This document shows, in pieces, positions 42,154-59,664 of a stretch of 64,000 nucleotides of DNA (positions are counted from its first letter, which is position 1; every line of letters begins with the position of its first letter). The notes below the pieces were generated by a model. The model did not search any database. It was not told the origin of the DNA and worked only from the letters and a program-made list of their open reading frames with translations. A program made the position numbers and the translations under genes. The stretch comes from Tritonibacter scottomollicae (lineage in GTDB: Bacteria; Pseudomonadota; Alphaproteobacteria; Rhodobacterales; Rhodobacteraceae). Location of the stretch: the NCBI RefSeq assembly GCF_003003215.1, contig NZ_PVUF01000013.1, positions 59,853-123,852 of the forward strand, given 5' to 3'.

Positions 42154-42351
42154 ATGGCCACCATCAATCCAGTACAGTTCATCCAGCAGGTGCGCGCCGA
42201 AGTCAGCAAGGTTGTCTGGCCGACCCGCCGCGAGGTTCTGCTGACCACTGTCATGGTGTTCATCATGGCTGCGCTGACCGCGGTATTCTTTGCATTGGTG
42301 GATCTGTTGATCCGCTTTGGCTTGAATGGCGTTCTCGGGATGTTTGGTTAA
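42154..42351 (+). CDS. secE: preprotein translocase subunit SecE
   Basis: The 65-residue short form of SecE, with the amphipathic NPVQFIQQVRAEVSKVVWPTR segment and one membrane helix (about residues 30-52). It stabilises SecY in the translocon. It opens the classical secE-nusG-rplKAJL-rpoBC cluster. GAGAGTGTGAGAG upstream is a poor ribosome binding site. The gap upstream (41955-42153) shows neither a tRNA gene nor a clear promoter. Confidence 0.93.
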   Translation: MATINPVQFIQQVRAEVSKVVWPTRREVLLTTVMVFIMAALTAVFFALVDLLIRFGLNGVLGMFG

Positions 42352-42440
42352 GGCGCAGCTGCGCGTTTCACCAAGCCTGGCCGCGCCGTAGCCCCTTGAT
42401 CTTATCCGCACAGGGGGATAGGTCAGCCGATACTGGAAGG

Positions 42441-42469
42441 GGCGTGCGGCGATTCGCACGCCGCTTTTT
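42441..42469 (+). terminator. terminator or attenuator between secE and nusG
   Basis: A perfect 8-bp stem (42441-42448 with 42455-42462) with a 6-base loop is followed by five T at 42465-42469. It separates secE from nusG, which are usually co-transcribed. Confidence 0.7.
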
Positions 42470-42547
42470 GTTGGGCTGCAGCCAAAGGCTGTTTGGAGAT
42501 ATTTGGCAGGTCATTCGCCTGCCGGGAACACAAGGACACTCAGGTTC

Positions 42548-43081
42548 ATGGCGAAACGGTGGTATTCGGTCAGCGTTCTTTCGAACTTCGAAAAGAAAAT
42601 CGCAGAGCAGATTCGCGCCGCGGTCGTGGAGCAGAGTCTCGAGGACGAGATTGACGAGGTTCTGGTTCCCACAGAGGAAGTGATCGAAATCCGGCGCGGC
42701 AAGAAGGTTTCGACCGAACGCCGCTTCATGCCGGGCTATGTGCTTGTGCACATGGAAATGTCCGACAAGGGCTATCACCTGATTTCCTCGATCAACCGCG
42801 TCACCGGTTTTCTGGGCCCGCAAGGCCGCCCGATGCCGATGCGCGATGCCGAGGTACAGGGCATCCTGGGTCGCGTCGAGGAAGGTGTCGAAGCGCCGCG
42901 CACGCTTATCTCCTACGAGATCGGTGAGCGGGTTAAGGTCAACGATGGCCCCTTCGAGGACTTCGACGGCATGGTCGAAGGCGTCGACGACGACAACCAG
43001 AAGCTCAAGGTCACCGTGTCCATCTTTGGCCGCGAAACCCCGGTGGAGCTGGACTTCACCCAGGTGACCAAGCAGAGCTGA
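42548..43081 (+). CDS. nusG: transcription termination/antitermination factor NusG
   Basis: The 177-residue NusG has the NGN domain ([14 protein letters not shown] at the start, [11 protein letters not shown] near residue 62) and a C-terminal KOW domain ([20 protein letters not shown], about residues 124-143). It binds RNA polymerase and couples it to Rho or the ribosome. The ATG at 42548 gives the standard length; a longer frame from 42503 is rejected. An intrinsic terminator follows. Confidence 0.95.
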   Translation: MAKRWYSVSVLSNFEKKIAEQIRAAVVEQSLEDEIDEVLVPTEEVIEIRRGKKVSTERRFMPGYVLVHMEMSDKGYHLISSINRVTGFLGPQGRPMPMRDAEVQGILGRVEEGVEAPRTLISYEIGERVKVNDGPFEDFDGMVEGVDDDNQKLKVTVSIFGRETPVELDFTQVTKQS

Positions 43082-43133
43082 TCCAGCCGTCCGCGAGGAC
43101 AGCGATCCGAATTTCCCGTTGGGAACATGGCAG

Positions 43134-43163
43134 TCGGCCCCTATGATGGGGCCGATTTTCTTT
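43134..43163 (+). terminator. intrinsic terminator after nusG
   Basis: A perfect 8-bp stem (43134-43141 with 43148-43155), 6-base loop, then TTTTCTTTT. It precedes the start codon of the next gene by about 25 bases. Confidence 0.8.
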
Positions 43164-43186
43164 TGTTCAGCCGGAGTCTGCCACCT

Positions 43187-44455
43187 ATGAAACTGCTTGT
43201 GGTGTCGACCAATGCCGCCCTGACAATGGGGGGCGAGGCGATGAAGGCACTGCAATATGTGCAACAGCTGCTGGCGCAGGGGCGTGACGTTACCCTGATC
43301 ACCCATGACCGTTGCCGCGCGGCGCTGGCAGATCAGCTGCCCGAGGGTCGGGTGATCTATGTGCGCGACAGTGCCATGATGAGGGCCTGCTGGCGCACGC
43401 CGGGGCTGGCGCGTCTGGTCAACAGTTTCTTCCATCTGGAAGTGGCACGGATCTGTCGTGACTTCGATCCGGACGGTGTGGTGATCCACTATCTCTGCCC
43501 GATTTCACCGGTAGAGCAGCGCTTCCCGCCGAAGGGGTACCGCTATGTGATCGGGCCGCTGTCGGGCAACATCTTCTACCCGCCCGGATTTCGACATCTG
43601 GCCGGGCGCGGGTTGCGGTTGCAGCAGCGGATATACCGACCCTTGCAGAAATTACTGGGCCTGTTCTCGCGACAGTTTGCGCGCGCCGAGCGGGTGCTGG
43701 TGTCGGGCTATGACCGCACGCGGGAGGCGCTGGACTGGGCGGGCTGCCCGCCGGGTCGCATCGAAGAGGTCTGGGACGCGGGGCTGAGTGAGGCGCTGTT
43801 TGATCGTCACCGCATCCACCCGGCAGAGAGCCCGCCGCATTTTGTCTGGATCGGGCGCATGGTGCCCTACAAAGGGGCCGAGCTGGCGATCCGAGCGCTC
43901 TCTCATGCACCGGAACAAAGCCAACTGACCCTATATGGCGATGGCCCGCAACGGGCTGAGCTGGAGGCTTTGGTACGTGAATTGAACCTCGGTGCGCGTG
44001 TGACCTTCGCCGGGTGGTTGCCACATGATGCCCTTGCGGACACGCTGGGACGCTTTCGCGGCCTGTTGTTCCCGACCCTGCGCGAGGCGAACGGGATTAT
44101 CATGCAGGAAGCCATGGCCATCGGTCTTCCGGTGGTGACCCTGCGCTGGGGCGGGCCGTTGGGGTTGGCCGAGGAGGGTGAGGCCTTGTTTGTCGATGCG
44201 GGCTCGCAAGGGCAGGTGGTGCGTGATCTCGCGGGCGCCATGCAGAGGCTGGCGCATGAGCCGGATCTGGCAGAGTGTATTTCGCAAGCGGCGCGCGCCA
44301 AGGCCGAAGCGGCGTTTCCGTGGGGCCGGGTTGCGGACAGCTGGTATGCCGCTGCACGCGCCGCCCATGACAGGACCGCGGGCGGATCGCGGGAGGCGCG
44401 CGCGCGGCACGTTGATGCACCTTCAGGGGTTGATTCCGACCAACATAGGGCGTAA
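43187..44455 (+). CDS. family 4/1-type glycosyltransferase
   Basis: The 422-residue protein has a GT-B fold. The N-terminal domain opens with KLLVVSTNAALTMGGEAMKA and the C-terminal Glycos_transf_1 domain (about residues 220-395) contains HFVWIGRMVPYKGAELAIRA, LYGDGPQRAELE, the acidic FPTLREANGIIMQEAMAIGLP motif and GGPLGLAEEGEALFV. The ATG at 43187 lies after the nusG terminator; the longer frame from 43127 would run through it. It probably adds a sugar to a surface polysaccharide. It lies between nusG and rplK, away from any polysaccharide cluster. Confidence 0.85.
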   Translation: MKLLVVSTNAALTMGGEAMKALQYVQQLLAQGRDVTLITHDRCRAALADQLPEGRVIYVRDSAMMRACWRTPGLARLVNSFFHLEVARICRDFDPDGVVIHYLCPISPVEQRFPPKGYRYVIGPLSGNIFYPPGFRHLAGRGLRLQQRIYRPLQKLLGLFSRQFARAERVLVSGYDRTREALDWAGCPPGRIEEVWDAGLSEALFDRHRIHPAESPPHFVWIGRMVPYKGAELAIRALSHAPEQSQLTLYGDGPQRAELEALVRELNLGARVTFAGWLPHDALADTLGRFRGLLFPTLREANGIIMQEAMAIGLPVVTLRWGGPLGLAEEGEALFVDAGSQGQVVRDLAGAMQRLAHEPDLAECISQAARAKAEAAFPWGRVADSWYAAARAAHDRTAGGSREARARHVDAPSGVDSDQHRA

Positions 44456-44593
44456 CAGCCGCCAATCGGCCCGGTTTCTCAACCGGGTGTGATTCTTGTG
44501 GGAGGCCGAGGCGTCGCGACGCGAAGGTCGGACCACGCAACGTAATAAGGCCAAGGGGCGCGCCCTGAGGCTGTTGAATTAGGAGACAACCAG

Positions 44594-45019
44594 ATGGCTA
44601 AGAAGCTTGTTGGTTCGATGAAACTGCAGGTTCCTGCAGGTCAGGCAAACCCATCCCCGCCAGTTGGCCCGGCCCTCGGTCAGCGCGGCATCAACATCAT
44701 GGAATTCTGCAAGGCGTTCAACGCCAAGACCGCAGACATGGAGCAAGGCGCCCCTTGCCCGACCGTGATCACCTACTATCAGGACAAGTCCTTCACCATG
44801 GACATCAAGACGCCGCCCGCGTCTTACTACCTGAAGAAGGCCGCCAACCTGAAATCCGGCGCGAGCGCTCCGAGCCGTGAAGTGGCGGGCACCGTCACCG
44901 CTGCTCAGGTGAAAGAGATCGCCGAAGCGAAGATGAAAGATCTGAACGCGAACGATATCGAATCCGCGATGCAGATCATCCTGGGCTCCGCCCGTTCCAT
45001 GGGCATTGAGGTGAAGTAA
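44594..45019 (+). CDS. rplK: 50S ribosomal protein L11
   Basis: The 141-residue L11 has the N-terminal [25 protein letters not shown] segment in part and the C-terminal rRNA-binding helix domain ([18 protein letters not shown]). It forms the GTPase-associated centre with 23S rRNA. It is preceded by AGGAGA and followed after one base by rplA. The 138-base leader after the glycosyltransferase gene holds a small hairpin near 44475 that could be part of the L1 autoregulation site, not demonstrated. Confidence 0.97.
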   Translation: MAKKLVGSMKLQVPAGQANPSPPVGPALGQRGINIMEFCKAFNAKTADMEQGAPCPTVITYYQDKSFTMDIKTPPASYYLKKAANLKSGASAPSREVAGTVTAAQVKEIAEAKMKDLNANDIESAMQIILGSARSMGIEVK

Positions 45020-45020
45020 G

Positions 45021-45719
45021 ATGGCAAAGCTCGGTAAACGTACCCGCGCAGCGCGCGACGCCTTCGCAGGCAAATCGAACCTCACCGTTGAAGAGGCCGT
45101 CGCACTGGTAAAGGCAAACGCCGCCACCAAATTCGACGAAACCATCGACATCGCGATGAACCTGGGCGTTGACACCCGTCACGCAGACCAGATGGTCCGC
45201 GGCGTTGTTGGCCTGCCCAACGGCACCGGCAAAACCATGCGCGTTGCTGTTTTTGCACGCGGCCCCAAAGCTGAAGAAGCTCAGGCCGCTGGCGCAGATA
45301 TCGTTGGCGCAGAAGACCTGATGGAAACCATCCAGGGCGGCACCATCGAATTTGATCGCTGCATCGCGACCCCGGACATGATGCCCGTCGTTGGCCGTCT
45401 GGGTAAGATCCTTGGCCCGCGCAACCTGATGCCGAACCCCAAGGTTGGCACCGTGACCATGGACGTGAAAACCGCCGTGGAAGCTGCCAAAGGTGGTGAA
45501 GTTCAGTTCAAAGCGGAAAAAGGCGGCGTTGTGCACGCCGGCGTTGGCAAAGCGTCCTTCGACGAAGCCAAGCTGGTCGAAAACGTTCGTGCCTTCATCT
45601 CTGCCGTGTCCAAGGCGAAGCCTGCAGGCGCCAAAGGCACCTACATGAAGAAAATCGCTCTGTCCTCCACTATGGGCCCGGGCGTGACGCTTGACGTGGA
45701 CGGCGCTGTTTCCGAGTAA
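45021..45719 (+). CDS. rplA: 50S ribosomal protein L1
   Basis: The 232-residue L1 is full length. The two-domain fold is shown by [20 protein letters not shown] at the N-terminus and the family signature around [18 protein letters not shown] (about residues 131-148). It forms the mobile stalk next to the E site and usually represses its own rplKA message. A strong terminator follows 30 bases after the stop. Confidence 0.97.
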   Translation: MAKLGKRTRAARDAFAGKSNLTVEEAVALVKANAATKFDETIDIAMNLGVDTRHADQMVRGVVGLPNGTGKTMRVAVFARGPKAEEAQAAGADIVGAEDLMETIQGGTIEFDRCIATPDMMPVVGRLGKILGPRNLMPNPKVGTVTMDVKTAVEAAKGGEVQFKAEKGGVVHAGVGKASFDEAKLVENVRAFISAVSKAKPAGAKGTYMKKIALSSTMGPGVTLDVDGAVSE

Positions 45720-45748
45720 TTCGGACACCTCCACTTCCTGAAAAAGAG

Positions 45749-45777
45749 AGGCGGCACTTTGGTGTCGCCTTTTTTTG
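45749..45777 (+). terminator. intrinsic terminator after rplA
   Basis: A 9-bp stem with one G-U pair (45749-45757 with 45762-45770), a 4-base loop and a run of eight T. It ends the rplKA transcript before the two glycosyltransferase genes. Confidence 0.85.
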
Positions 45778-45883
45778 TTCTTGATTGGCCGCTATGTGAG
45801 AGTGCGTTGAGGTAGGTGGCTTTGGCGCGCAGATCAGGCAAAATGCGCGGGTTGGTCAACGAAGGTGTGGGAAAAACGCGGAA

Positions 45884-46846
45884 ATGGCAGAGGCTGAGTC
45901 ACAGGTCTGGCGGGTTGGCGCCATCATGAACGAACCTCTGCCGGAGGTGCTGAAGTTCTGCGCATGGTATCTTGCGCTTGGCGCCGACGAGGTGGTGATC
46001 TGCTTTGACAATCCTGATGATCCGGCGATCGACATCTTGTCCGACCATCCTCGCTTGCGCTGTATTTCCTGTACCCCCGCGTTTTGGCAGTCTCTGGGCC
46101 TCACTGCTGATGACGCCTTTGTCACCCGCCAGAATGCAGCGCTGACATGGATCTATCAGAAGTATCCTGATGGTTGGTTGCTGAATGTCGATGCGGATGA
46201 GTTCTTGTTTTTTGAGGGACGCAGCGTTGCGGACGTGCTTGCGAGCGTTCCCATCGACAAGAAGTCGCTTCGGGTAAAGACCGCCGAACGGATCATGGCG
46301 CAGGATGAGGCGGTGCTCACGCATTTCCGTCTGCCGATGGAGCGCGCTGTCCGCCATGCGGTTTACGGCGAAGACGCGCAGCTGTTTGGTCCACGTCGGC
46401 AGGGCTTGGTCGGCCATGCGCATGGAAAATCTATCGTGCGCTGCGGTATCGAAGGTCTGGTCCTGCGTCAGCACTGGCCGCGATACCTGCGCTCAGATGG
46501 CGCTGACGAAATGGTCCTGCACAATGAGGACGGCGCATACCTGTTGCATATGATCGGTGAGAGCTACGAGATTTGGCGCAACAAGCTGGCTTGGCGCTCG
46601 CATGCGCGCGGGTTTACCGATGGGCTGACCGACCGGGTGAAGCTTGCTCAACGCTCCAGCGATCCCGAAGAGGCTTTGCGGGATTTGCATCAGCGGCTTC
46701 ACCATGCAACACCGGAGCGATTGGCGGCGCTGAACGCGCAGGGCGTGCTCTTGACTCTTTCAATGGATATCGACGGGCTGGTGCGCGAGTACTTCTGGGT
46801 GTCAGCATCGGACCTGGATGCTACCGGCAAAGGGCAAGCGACATAA
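45884..46846 (+). CDS. glycosyltransferase family 2-like protein (tandem copy 1)
   Basis: A 320-residue protein of the Glyco_tranf_2_4 type. It shows the GT-A start RVGAIMNEPLPEVLKFCAWYLALGADE in part, FVTRQNAALTWIYQK near residue 80 and the metal-binding acidic motif NVDADEFLFF near residue 101. LVGHAHGKSIVRCGI near residue 176 is shared with the next gene. The two are about the same length and align through most of their length, so they arose by duplication. No signal peptide or membrane segment is seen. Acceptor and donor are unknown. The ribosome binding site is weak. Confidence 0.82.
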   Translation: MAEAESQVWRVGAIMNEPLPEVLKFCAWYLALGADEVVICFDNPDDPAIDILSDHPRLRCISCTPAFWQSLGLTADDAFVTRQNAALTWIYQKYPDGWLLNVDADEFLFFEGRSVADVLASVPIDKKSLRVKTAERIMAQDEAVLTHFRLPMERAVRHAVYGEDAQLFGPRRQGLVGHAHGKSIVRCGIEGLVLRQHWPRYLRSDGADEMVLHNEDGAYLLHMIGESYEIWRNKLAWRSHARGFTDGLTDRVKLAQRSSDPEEALRDLHQRLHHATPERLAALNAQGVLLTLSMDIDGLVREYFWVSASDLDATGKGQAT

Positions 46847-46878
46847 AATGCGCAGCTGTAAAGGGTGAGGGCGGGAGA

Positions 46879-47820
46879 ATGACAACATGGTCCGTGGTCG
46901 CGATCCTGAAGGAGCCCTGGCCTGTTCTGGAGCGGTTCATCTCCTGGCATCTGGCGGCTGGCGCGGAGCGTTTGCATCTGGTTTTCGACGATCCTGAGGA
47001 CCCGTCGATTTCTCGGCTCGAAGGTCATCCTGCACTTGATATTCACCGCGCGACGCCGGACTTCTGGCGGTCTTGCGGCGCCAAGCCTGGCGGGCACTTT
47101 ACCCATCGGCAAAACATGTCGATGAACTACCTCTACCAGCGCGCGACCAGCGATTGGGTTTTGAACCTTGATGGTGATGAGCTGCTGTATTGTCGTGACG
47201 GTCGATTGGCCGATCTTCTCGACACGCAGCCTCCCGAGGTCCGCAGTCTGCTTTTGGGCGTGGCGGAGCATGTCGGGCGTCGCGCCGATGGCGCGTGCGA
47301 CCAGTTCCGTCTCCCCATGTGGCCGCGTCTGTCGCGCCGGGTCTATGGCGAGTTCTCACGCTACATGGAGGGCAACAAGGGGCTGGTGGGGCATACCGTC
47401 GGCAAAAGCGTTGTCCGTACTGGCATTGCCTCCAAGCGGTTCCATCCTCATTGGCTGGTGGCAGAAGATGGGGCGCGCATCTTGGATAAGAAAATCGTTG
47501 CGGAAGATGGCGTCGGGATCCTGCACTTCTATGCTGATCGCTATGACGTGTGGCGGCGCAAGCTTGAGTATCGGGTGCAGGCACAGGCACGCAGTCGACG
47601 TACCGAGATCCTCGACGCCTTGCTCGAGATACTGAACGCGGGTGATGAGGCGCGGCTTCGGGATTTCTATCAGCGCATGCATCACCTTGATGTGCGGCAG
47701 GCCAAGTTGCTTTTGTCGCGCGATCGCCTGCTGGAGGTGGATGTCACTCATGCACCGCTGTTCGACGGGCCTGCGGAGGGGTTCTCCGAACCTTGCGAGG
47801 CTGCGCCGTTTTCCAATTAA
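46879..47820 (+). CDS. glycosyltransferase family 2-like protein (tandem copy 2)
   Basis: The 313-residue paralogue of the preceding gene product. It has VVAILKEPWPVLERFISWHL at the N-terminus, FTHRQNMSMNYLYQR near residue 73, the acidic motif NLDGDELLYC near residue 95 and LVGHTVGKSVVRTGI near residue 172. The ATG at 46879 has GGGAGA close upstream; the frame is open from 46573 but that part lies inside the first copy. It is 32 bases after that copy and is followed by the rplJ leader. Confidence 0.82.
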   Translation: MTTWSVVAILKEPWPVLERFISWHLAAGAERLHLVFDDPEDPSISRLEGHPALDIHRATPDFWRSCGAKPGGHFTHRQNMSMNYLYQRATSDWVLNLDGDELLYCRDGRLADLLDTQPPEVRSLLLGVAEHVGRRADGACDQFRLPMWPRLSRRVYGEFSRYMEGNKGLVGHTVGKSVVRTGIASKRFHPHWLVAEDGARILDKKIVAEDGVGILHFYADRYDVWRRKLEYRVQAQARSRRTEILDALLEILNAGDEARLRDFYQRMHHLDVRQAKLLLSRDRLLEVDVTHAPLFDGPAEGFSEPCEAAPFSN

Positions 47821-47949
47821 GGGGTTGGAAATCTGGCTTCGCAGGACTATGTACGGCCCACGGAGCAAAGCGTGCGATTCGTCGCGCGCTTTATTCCTTT
47901 TCGTCCAAGAAGGTGGGTGACCTGTCGATCAGGTCTTAATTTCCCTCCT

Positions 47950-48090
47950 GAGACGGGTAAAGACCAAGATTAGATCGAGGGTTTTCTAGCTCTCGGGCGA
48001 CTTTGGCTAAAACCCCGTAAAACGGACTGGACCGCCGGACCCCTCGGGGTGCGGCAGAAATGAGCCGGGGCATTTGCCCCTAACTTGGAG
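47950..48090 (+). promoter_or_regulatory. candidate L10 leader upstream of rplJ
   Basis: The 276-base gap before rplJ holds several imperfect hairpins: a long stem around 47961-48007, a GC stem near 48033-48053 and GGGGCATTTGCCCC at 48067-48080 next to the ribosome binding site. This is where the L10(L12) complex binds its own message in other bacteria. The structure was judged by eye only. Confidence 0.4.
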
Positions 48091-48096
48091 AGAACT

Positions 48097-48615
48097 GTGG
48101 ATAGAGCCCAGAAAGAGAAAGTGGTCGAGGAACTCGGCCAGATCTTCGAAAGCTCTGGCGTGGTGGTCGTAGCCCACTACACCGGTCTGACAGTTGCCGA
48201 GATGCAGGACCTTCGCGCACGTGCTCGTGACGCGGGCGGCTCCGTGCGTGTTGCCAAAAACAGGCTCGCCAAAATCGCCCTCGAGGGTAAGCCGTGTGAA
48301 AACATGTCTGACCTGCTGACAGGGATGACCGTACTGACCTATTCCGAAGACCCCGTGTCCGCCGCCAAGGTGGCCGAGGGTTTCGCTAAGGATAACAAAA
48401 AGTTTGAGATCCTCGGCGGCGCAATGGGTGAGAACGCTCTTGACCGCGCAGGCGTCGAAGCCGTGTCGAAAATGCCGTCCCGTGATGAGCTCATTGCTCA
48501 GATCGCAAGCTGCATTGGCGCACCGGCCTCCAACATCGCCGGCGCAATTGGCGCACCTGCAAGCAACATCGCAAGCATTCTTTCGACCATCGAAGAGAAG
48601 GCGGAAGCTGCGTAA
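48097..48615 (+). CDS. rplJ: 50S ribosomal protein L10
   Basis: The 172-residue L10 anchors L7/L12 dimers at the base of the ribosomal stalk. The N-terminal rRNA-binding domain is seen in [19 protein letters not shown] and [12 protein letters not shown]. The C-terminal part has a tandem GAPASNIA repeat (about residues 143-161) before the helix that binds L12. The GTG at 48097 after GGAGAG is chosen over an upstream frame from 48085. Confidence 0.96.
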   Translation: MDRAQKEKVVEELGQIFESSGVVVVAHYTGLTVAEMQDLRARARDAGGSVRVAKNRLAKIALEGKPCENMSDLLTGMTVLTYSEDPVSAAKVAEGFAKDNKKFEILGGAMGENALDRAGVEAVSKMPSRDELIAQIASCIGAPASNIAGAIGAPASNIASILSTIEEKAEAA

Positions 48616-48696
48616 GCGGTTGGCACTTAATGACTGGCGTAGGGCGCAAACTGCCCACGTTGGAACACACATCTGTAAACGGAAAGAGCTGATACA

Positions 48697-49071
48697 ATGG
48701 CTGATCTGAAAGCACTCGCGGAAAGCATCGTTGGTCTGACCCTGCTGGAAGCACAAGAACTGAAAACCATCCTCAAGGACGAGTATGACATCGAGCCCGC
48801 AGCTGGCGGCGCCGTGATGATGGCTGGTCCTGCAGGCGGCGACGCAGCTGCTGAGGAAGAGAAAACTGAATTCGACGTCGTTCTGAAGAACGCCGGCGCG
48901 TCCAAGATCAACGTGATCAAAGAAGTCCGCGGCATCACCGGTCTGGGCCTCAAAGAAGCCAAAGAGCTCGTTGAAGCTGGCGGCAAGATCAAAGAAGCTG
49001 TGTCCAAGGACGAAGCTGAAGAGATCAAAGGCAAGCTGGAAGCAGCTGGCGCCGAAGTCGAGCTGGCCTAA
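48697..49071 (+). CDS. rplL: 50S ribosomal protein L7/L12
   Basis: The 124-residue stalk protein. The N-terminal dimerisation helices ([20 protein letters not shown]), an Ala/Gly hinge (about 38-55) and the C-terminal factor-binding domain ([20 protein letters not shown]) are all present. It lies 81 bases after rplJ and ahead of the attenuator before rpoB. Confidence 0.97.
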   Translation: MADLKALAESIVGLTLLEAQELKTILKDEYDIEPAAGGAVMMAGPAGGDAAAEEEKTEFDVVLKNAGASKINVIKEVRGITGLGLKEAKELVEAGGKIKEAVSKDEAEEIKGKLEAAGAEVELA

Positions 49072-49198
49072 GCTAGCGCGCGGGGACATTTGGGCGCGAA
49101 TTCACTCTGGATTTTTTCAGGTGACTTCTGCTCTATAGGCCTCGAAATTATTGGCTGGATCCGGGGAAACCCGGGTCCGGCTGAATCTGTCTCAGAAA

Positions 49199-49236
49199 GG
49201 GGCCTTTCTACCGGACGTCAGGTAGGCCCTTTTTTC
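49199..49236 (+). terminator. attenuator between rplL and rpoB
   Basis: GGGCC at 49199-49204 and TACC at 49208-49212 pair with GGTAGGCCC at 49221-49229, leaving a small bulge, and a T-run (49230-49235) follows. It lies in the 306-base rplL-rpoB gap, where E. coli also has a partial terminator. The rest of the gap has no gene. Confidence 0.7.
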
Positions 49237-49377
49237 AGGCGAGGTTCGTTGGATCGGGAGGCCGCCATTCGGGACGGTGGCCATGAATTGATCCAGACCA
49301 CGCTGTCTCTGACGGACGAGGTGCCGGGGCCCGGCGGCATCCTTGTGTGTTGAGAACTCTGAAAGGTGACATCTGAC

Positions 49378-53517
<4,140 letters not shown>

Positions 53518-53570
53518 GGGCCCCGCGCCCTTACCCCACTCCCCCCTTCCGCAAAATTTGAGGTATCAAA

Positions 53571-57806
<4,236 letters not shown>

Positions 57807-57835
57807 GAAACCTCGGTTTCGACATGATTTGAGGG

Positions 57836-57867
57836 AGCCCCGCGTCCACCGTGACGCGGGGCTTTTT
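57836..57867 (+). terminator. intrinsic terminator after rpoC
   Basis: A perfect 11-bp stem (57836-57846 with 57853-57863), 6-base loop and five T. It ends the rplJL-rpoBC transcript. Confidence 0.9.
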
Positions 57868-57968
57868 CGTTTCGCACGCGGGGCGCTGCACGGCCTGCAC
57901 CAAGTCTCTTGGCAAGGCGGCAGCGGCGTGGTCTCTGTGATGTGAGAACTGGGGAGAGGAGCAGCGCT

Positions 57969-58781
57969 GTGGCGGCAACATTCAATATGGTGGGCGTGAT
58001 CCGCTTCTCGCTTCTGACGCCGACGTTCAACGCCGACCAGTTTCCCGATCTAAAGGCCGCGGCGACAGCGCTGTTTGATCCGGCGCGCATGGCGCTGCGC
58101 CTGCATCTGTTTGAAAACCTCTGCCTGCCTTCGCTGCTGCGACAGGGCGATCCGGACTTCCAGCTGGTGGTGGCGACGTCGAACCGTCTGCCGGATATGT
58201 ATCTGCAAAAATTGTCAGATCTGCTCGCGCCGCATTCACATCTGCATCTGGTTCAGTTTGGCGCCGCGAACCATTTCCAGATCCTGAAAGACGCCTATGA
58301 GCTGATCCCGGATGACGGCGAAAGCCATCGCATTCTGTTCCGCCTTGATGACGATGACGCGTTGGATGGGTCATATGTGAGCCGAACCAAGCGCCTGGCA
58401 GCAGGGCTATTGCCGCTGCAGGCGACGCCTGAGACCGTATATGCCATTGCCAACAACCGGGGCATCTACCTTGTCCGAGAGCCGGGCCAGCCCTCGCAGG
58501 TGATCGACAGTTGCGAGCGTGCGCCTTTGTCTGCCGGAACCGCGGTGGTGCGCCCCGTGGCGGGGCGGGGCAACCCCTATCGCTACAACCACCGTAAATT
58601 TGCCCAGCACTACCCGCTATTTTCCGACATCTCTGTTCCGGGGTTCCTGCGTACGGTGCATGAGGACAACCATTCCACACCAGCGATGATGGGGCTGACC
58701 GGGCGGCAGAGCGAGGCGGAGCTTGACGTCGATCTACGCCAGCACTTCGGCCTCTCCCTCGCTGAGCTGAAAGCCATCTGA
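57969..58781 (+). CDS. putative glycosyltransferase, rhamnosyltransferase-like (PF11316 type)
   Basis: The 270-residue protein resembles the putative rhamnosyl transferase family. It opens with GVIRFSLLTPTFNADQF, has LFENLCLPSLLRQGDPDFQLVV near residue 45, and the acidic motif FRLDDDDALDGSYV near residue 125. The GTG at 57969 follows GGAGAGGAG; an ATG at 57987 is possible. It is related to the convergent protein encoded at 59643-60449 (same FENxxLPxLxxQxDxDF and DDDDA blocks). It overlaps no gene but is one base from the EamA permease gene, so the two are probably one operon. Confidence 0.78.
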   Translation: MAATFNMVGVIRFSLLTPTFNADQFPDLKAAATALFDPARMALRLHLFENLCLPSLLRQGDPDFQLVVATSNRLPDMYLQKLSDLLAPHSHLHLVQFGAANHFQILKDAYELIPDDGESHRILFRLDDDDALDGSYVSRTKRLAAGLLPLQATPETVYAIANNRGIYLVREPGQPSQVIDSCERAPLSAGTAVVRPVAGRGNPYRYNHRKFAQHYPLFSDISVPGFLRTVHEDNHSTPAMMGLTGRQSEAELDVDLRQHFGLSLAELKAI

Positions 58782-58782
58782 C

Positions 58783-59664
58783 ATGATCGACCGATTGAAC
58801 CCGAACCAGAAGGGGGCCCTGCTGATGTTGGGCAGCATGGCCTTCTTCACTTTCAACGACACGCTGGTGAAGCTGGTCGGCGCCACGGTGCCCCTCTGGC
58901 AGATCGTGACCATCCGCGGAATTATGGCCAGCCTGCTGCTATTGGTGCTGGCGCGTGCGATGGGCGCGTTGCGCTTCGACTTTGGCCGCAGAGACTGGGC
59001 GCTGGTGCTGGCGCGCTGTGCCACCGAAATGGCGGTCACCTATTTTTTCCTGTCGGCGCTGTTGCAGATGCCATTGGCAAATATCACCGCCGTGCTGCAG
59101 ATGCTGCCTTTGACCGTGACACTCTGTGCTGCGCTGTTTCTGGGCGAAACGGTGGGCTGGCGGCGCAGCTTGGCCATCGCTCTTGGGTTTGTGGGTATGC
59201 TGCTGATCGTTCGTCCCGGTGGTGCGGATTTTGGTCCGGCCACGATCTATGCGCTGATCGCGGTGGCGCTGCTGACGGTGCGCGATCTGGTCACCCGGCA
59301 GATGTCGCCTGCGGTGCCATCGCTGACCGTGACATTCCTGTCGGCCTTTGCCGTTCTTCTATTCGGCCTCGGCTTGGGCCTTGGCGAGAGTTGGCAGCCG
59401 GTTGGCGGGCGTGAATGGCTGTGGCTGTGTGGTACGGCGGTTCTGATCCTGCTTGCTTACCTTTGCGCGGTGATGACGATCCGGGTCGGCGACGTCTCGG
59501 CAGTCGCTCCGCTGCGCTACACTGGGCTGGTCTGGGCGCTTCTGTTGGGCTGGGTGGTCTTTGGCGAGTTTCCCTCCGGCTTGACGTTGCTGGGGGCGGG
59601 ACTTGTGGTTGCGGCAGGGCTGTTCACCCTGCTGCGAGAACGTCAGGTGGCGGAGAACACCTGA
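58783..59664 (+). CDS. EamA-family (DMT) permease
   Basis: A 293-residue membrane protein with ten hydrophobic segments in two EamA repeats (about residues 10-140 and 150-285), the drug/metabolite transporter fold. NDTLVKLVGATVPLWQIVTIRG near residue 27 and LRYTGLVWALLLGWVVFGEFP near residue 245 are typical. Substrates of this group are varied and cannot be inferred here. It follows the glycosyltransferase gene by one base and overlaps the convergent glycosyltransferase tail to tail by 22 bases. Confidence 0.88.
   Translation: MIDRLNPNQKGALLMLGSMAFFTFNDTLVKLVGATVPLWQIVTIRGIMASLLLLVLARAMGALRFDFGRRDWALVLARCATEMAVTYFFLSALLQMPLANITAVLQMLPLTVTLCAALFLGETVGWRRSLAIALGFVGMLLIVRPGGADFGPATIYALIAVALLTVRDLVTRQMSPAVPSLTVTFLSAFAVLLFGLGLGLGESWQPVGGREWLWLCGTAVLILLAYLCAVMTIRVGDVSAVAPLRYTGLVWALLLGWVVFGEFPSGLTLLGAGLVVAAGLFTLLRERQVAENT

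Noticed and set aside
48504..48560. Tandem GAPASNIA repeat in L10.
   Set aside because: I regard it as a normal feature of L10 in this group, ahead of the L12-binding helix, not as a new repeat insertion.
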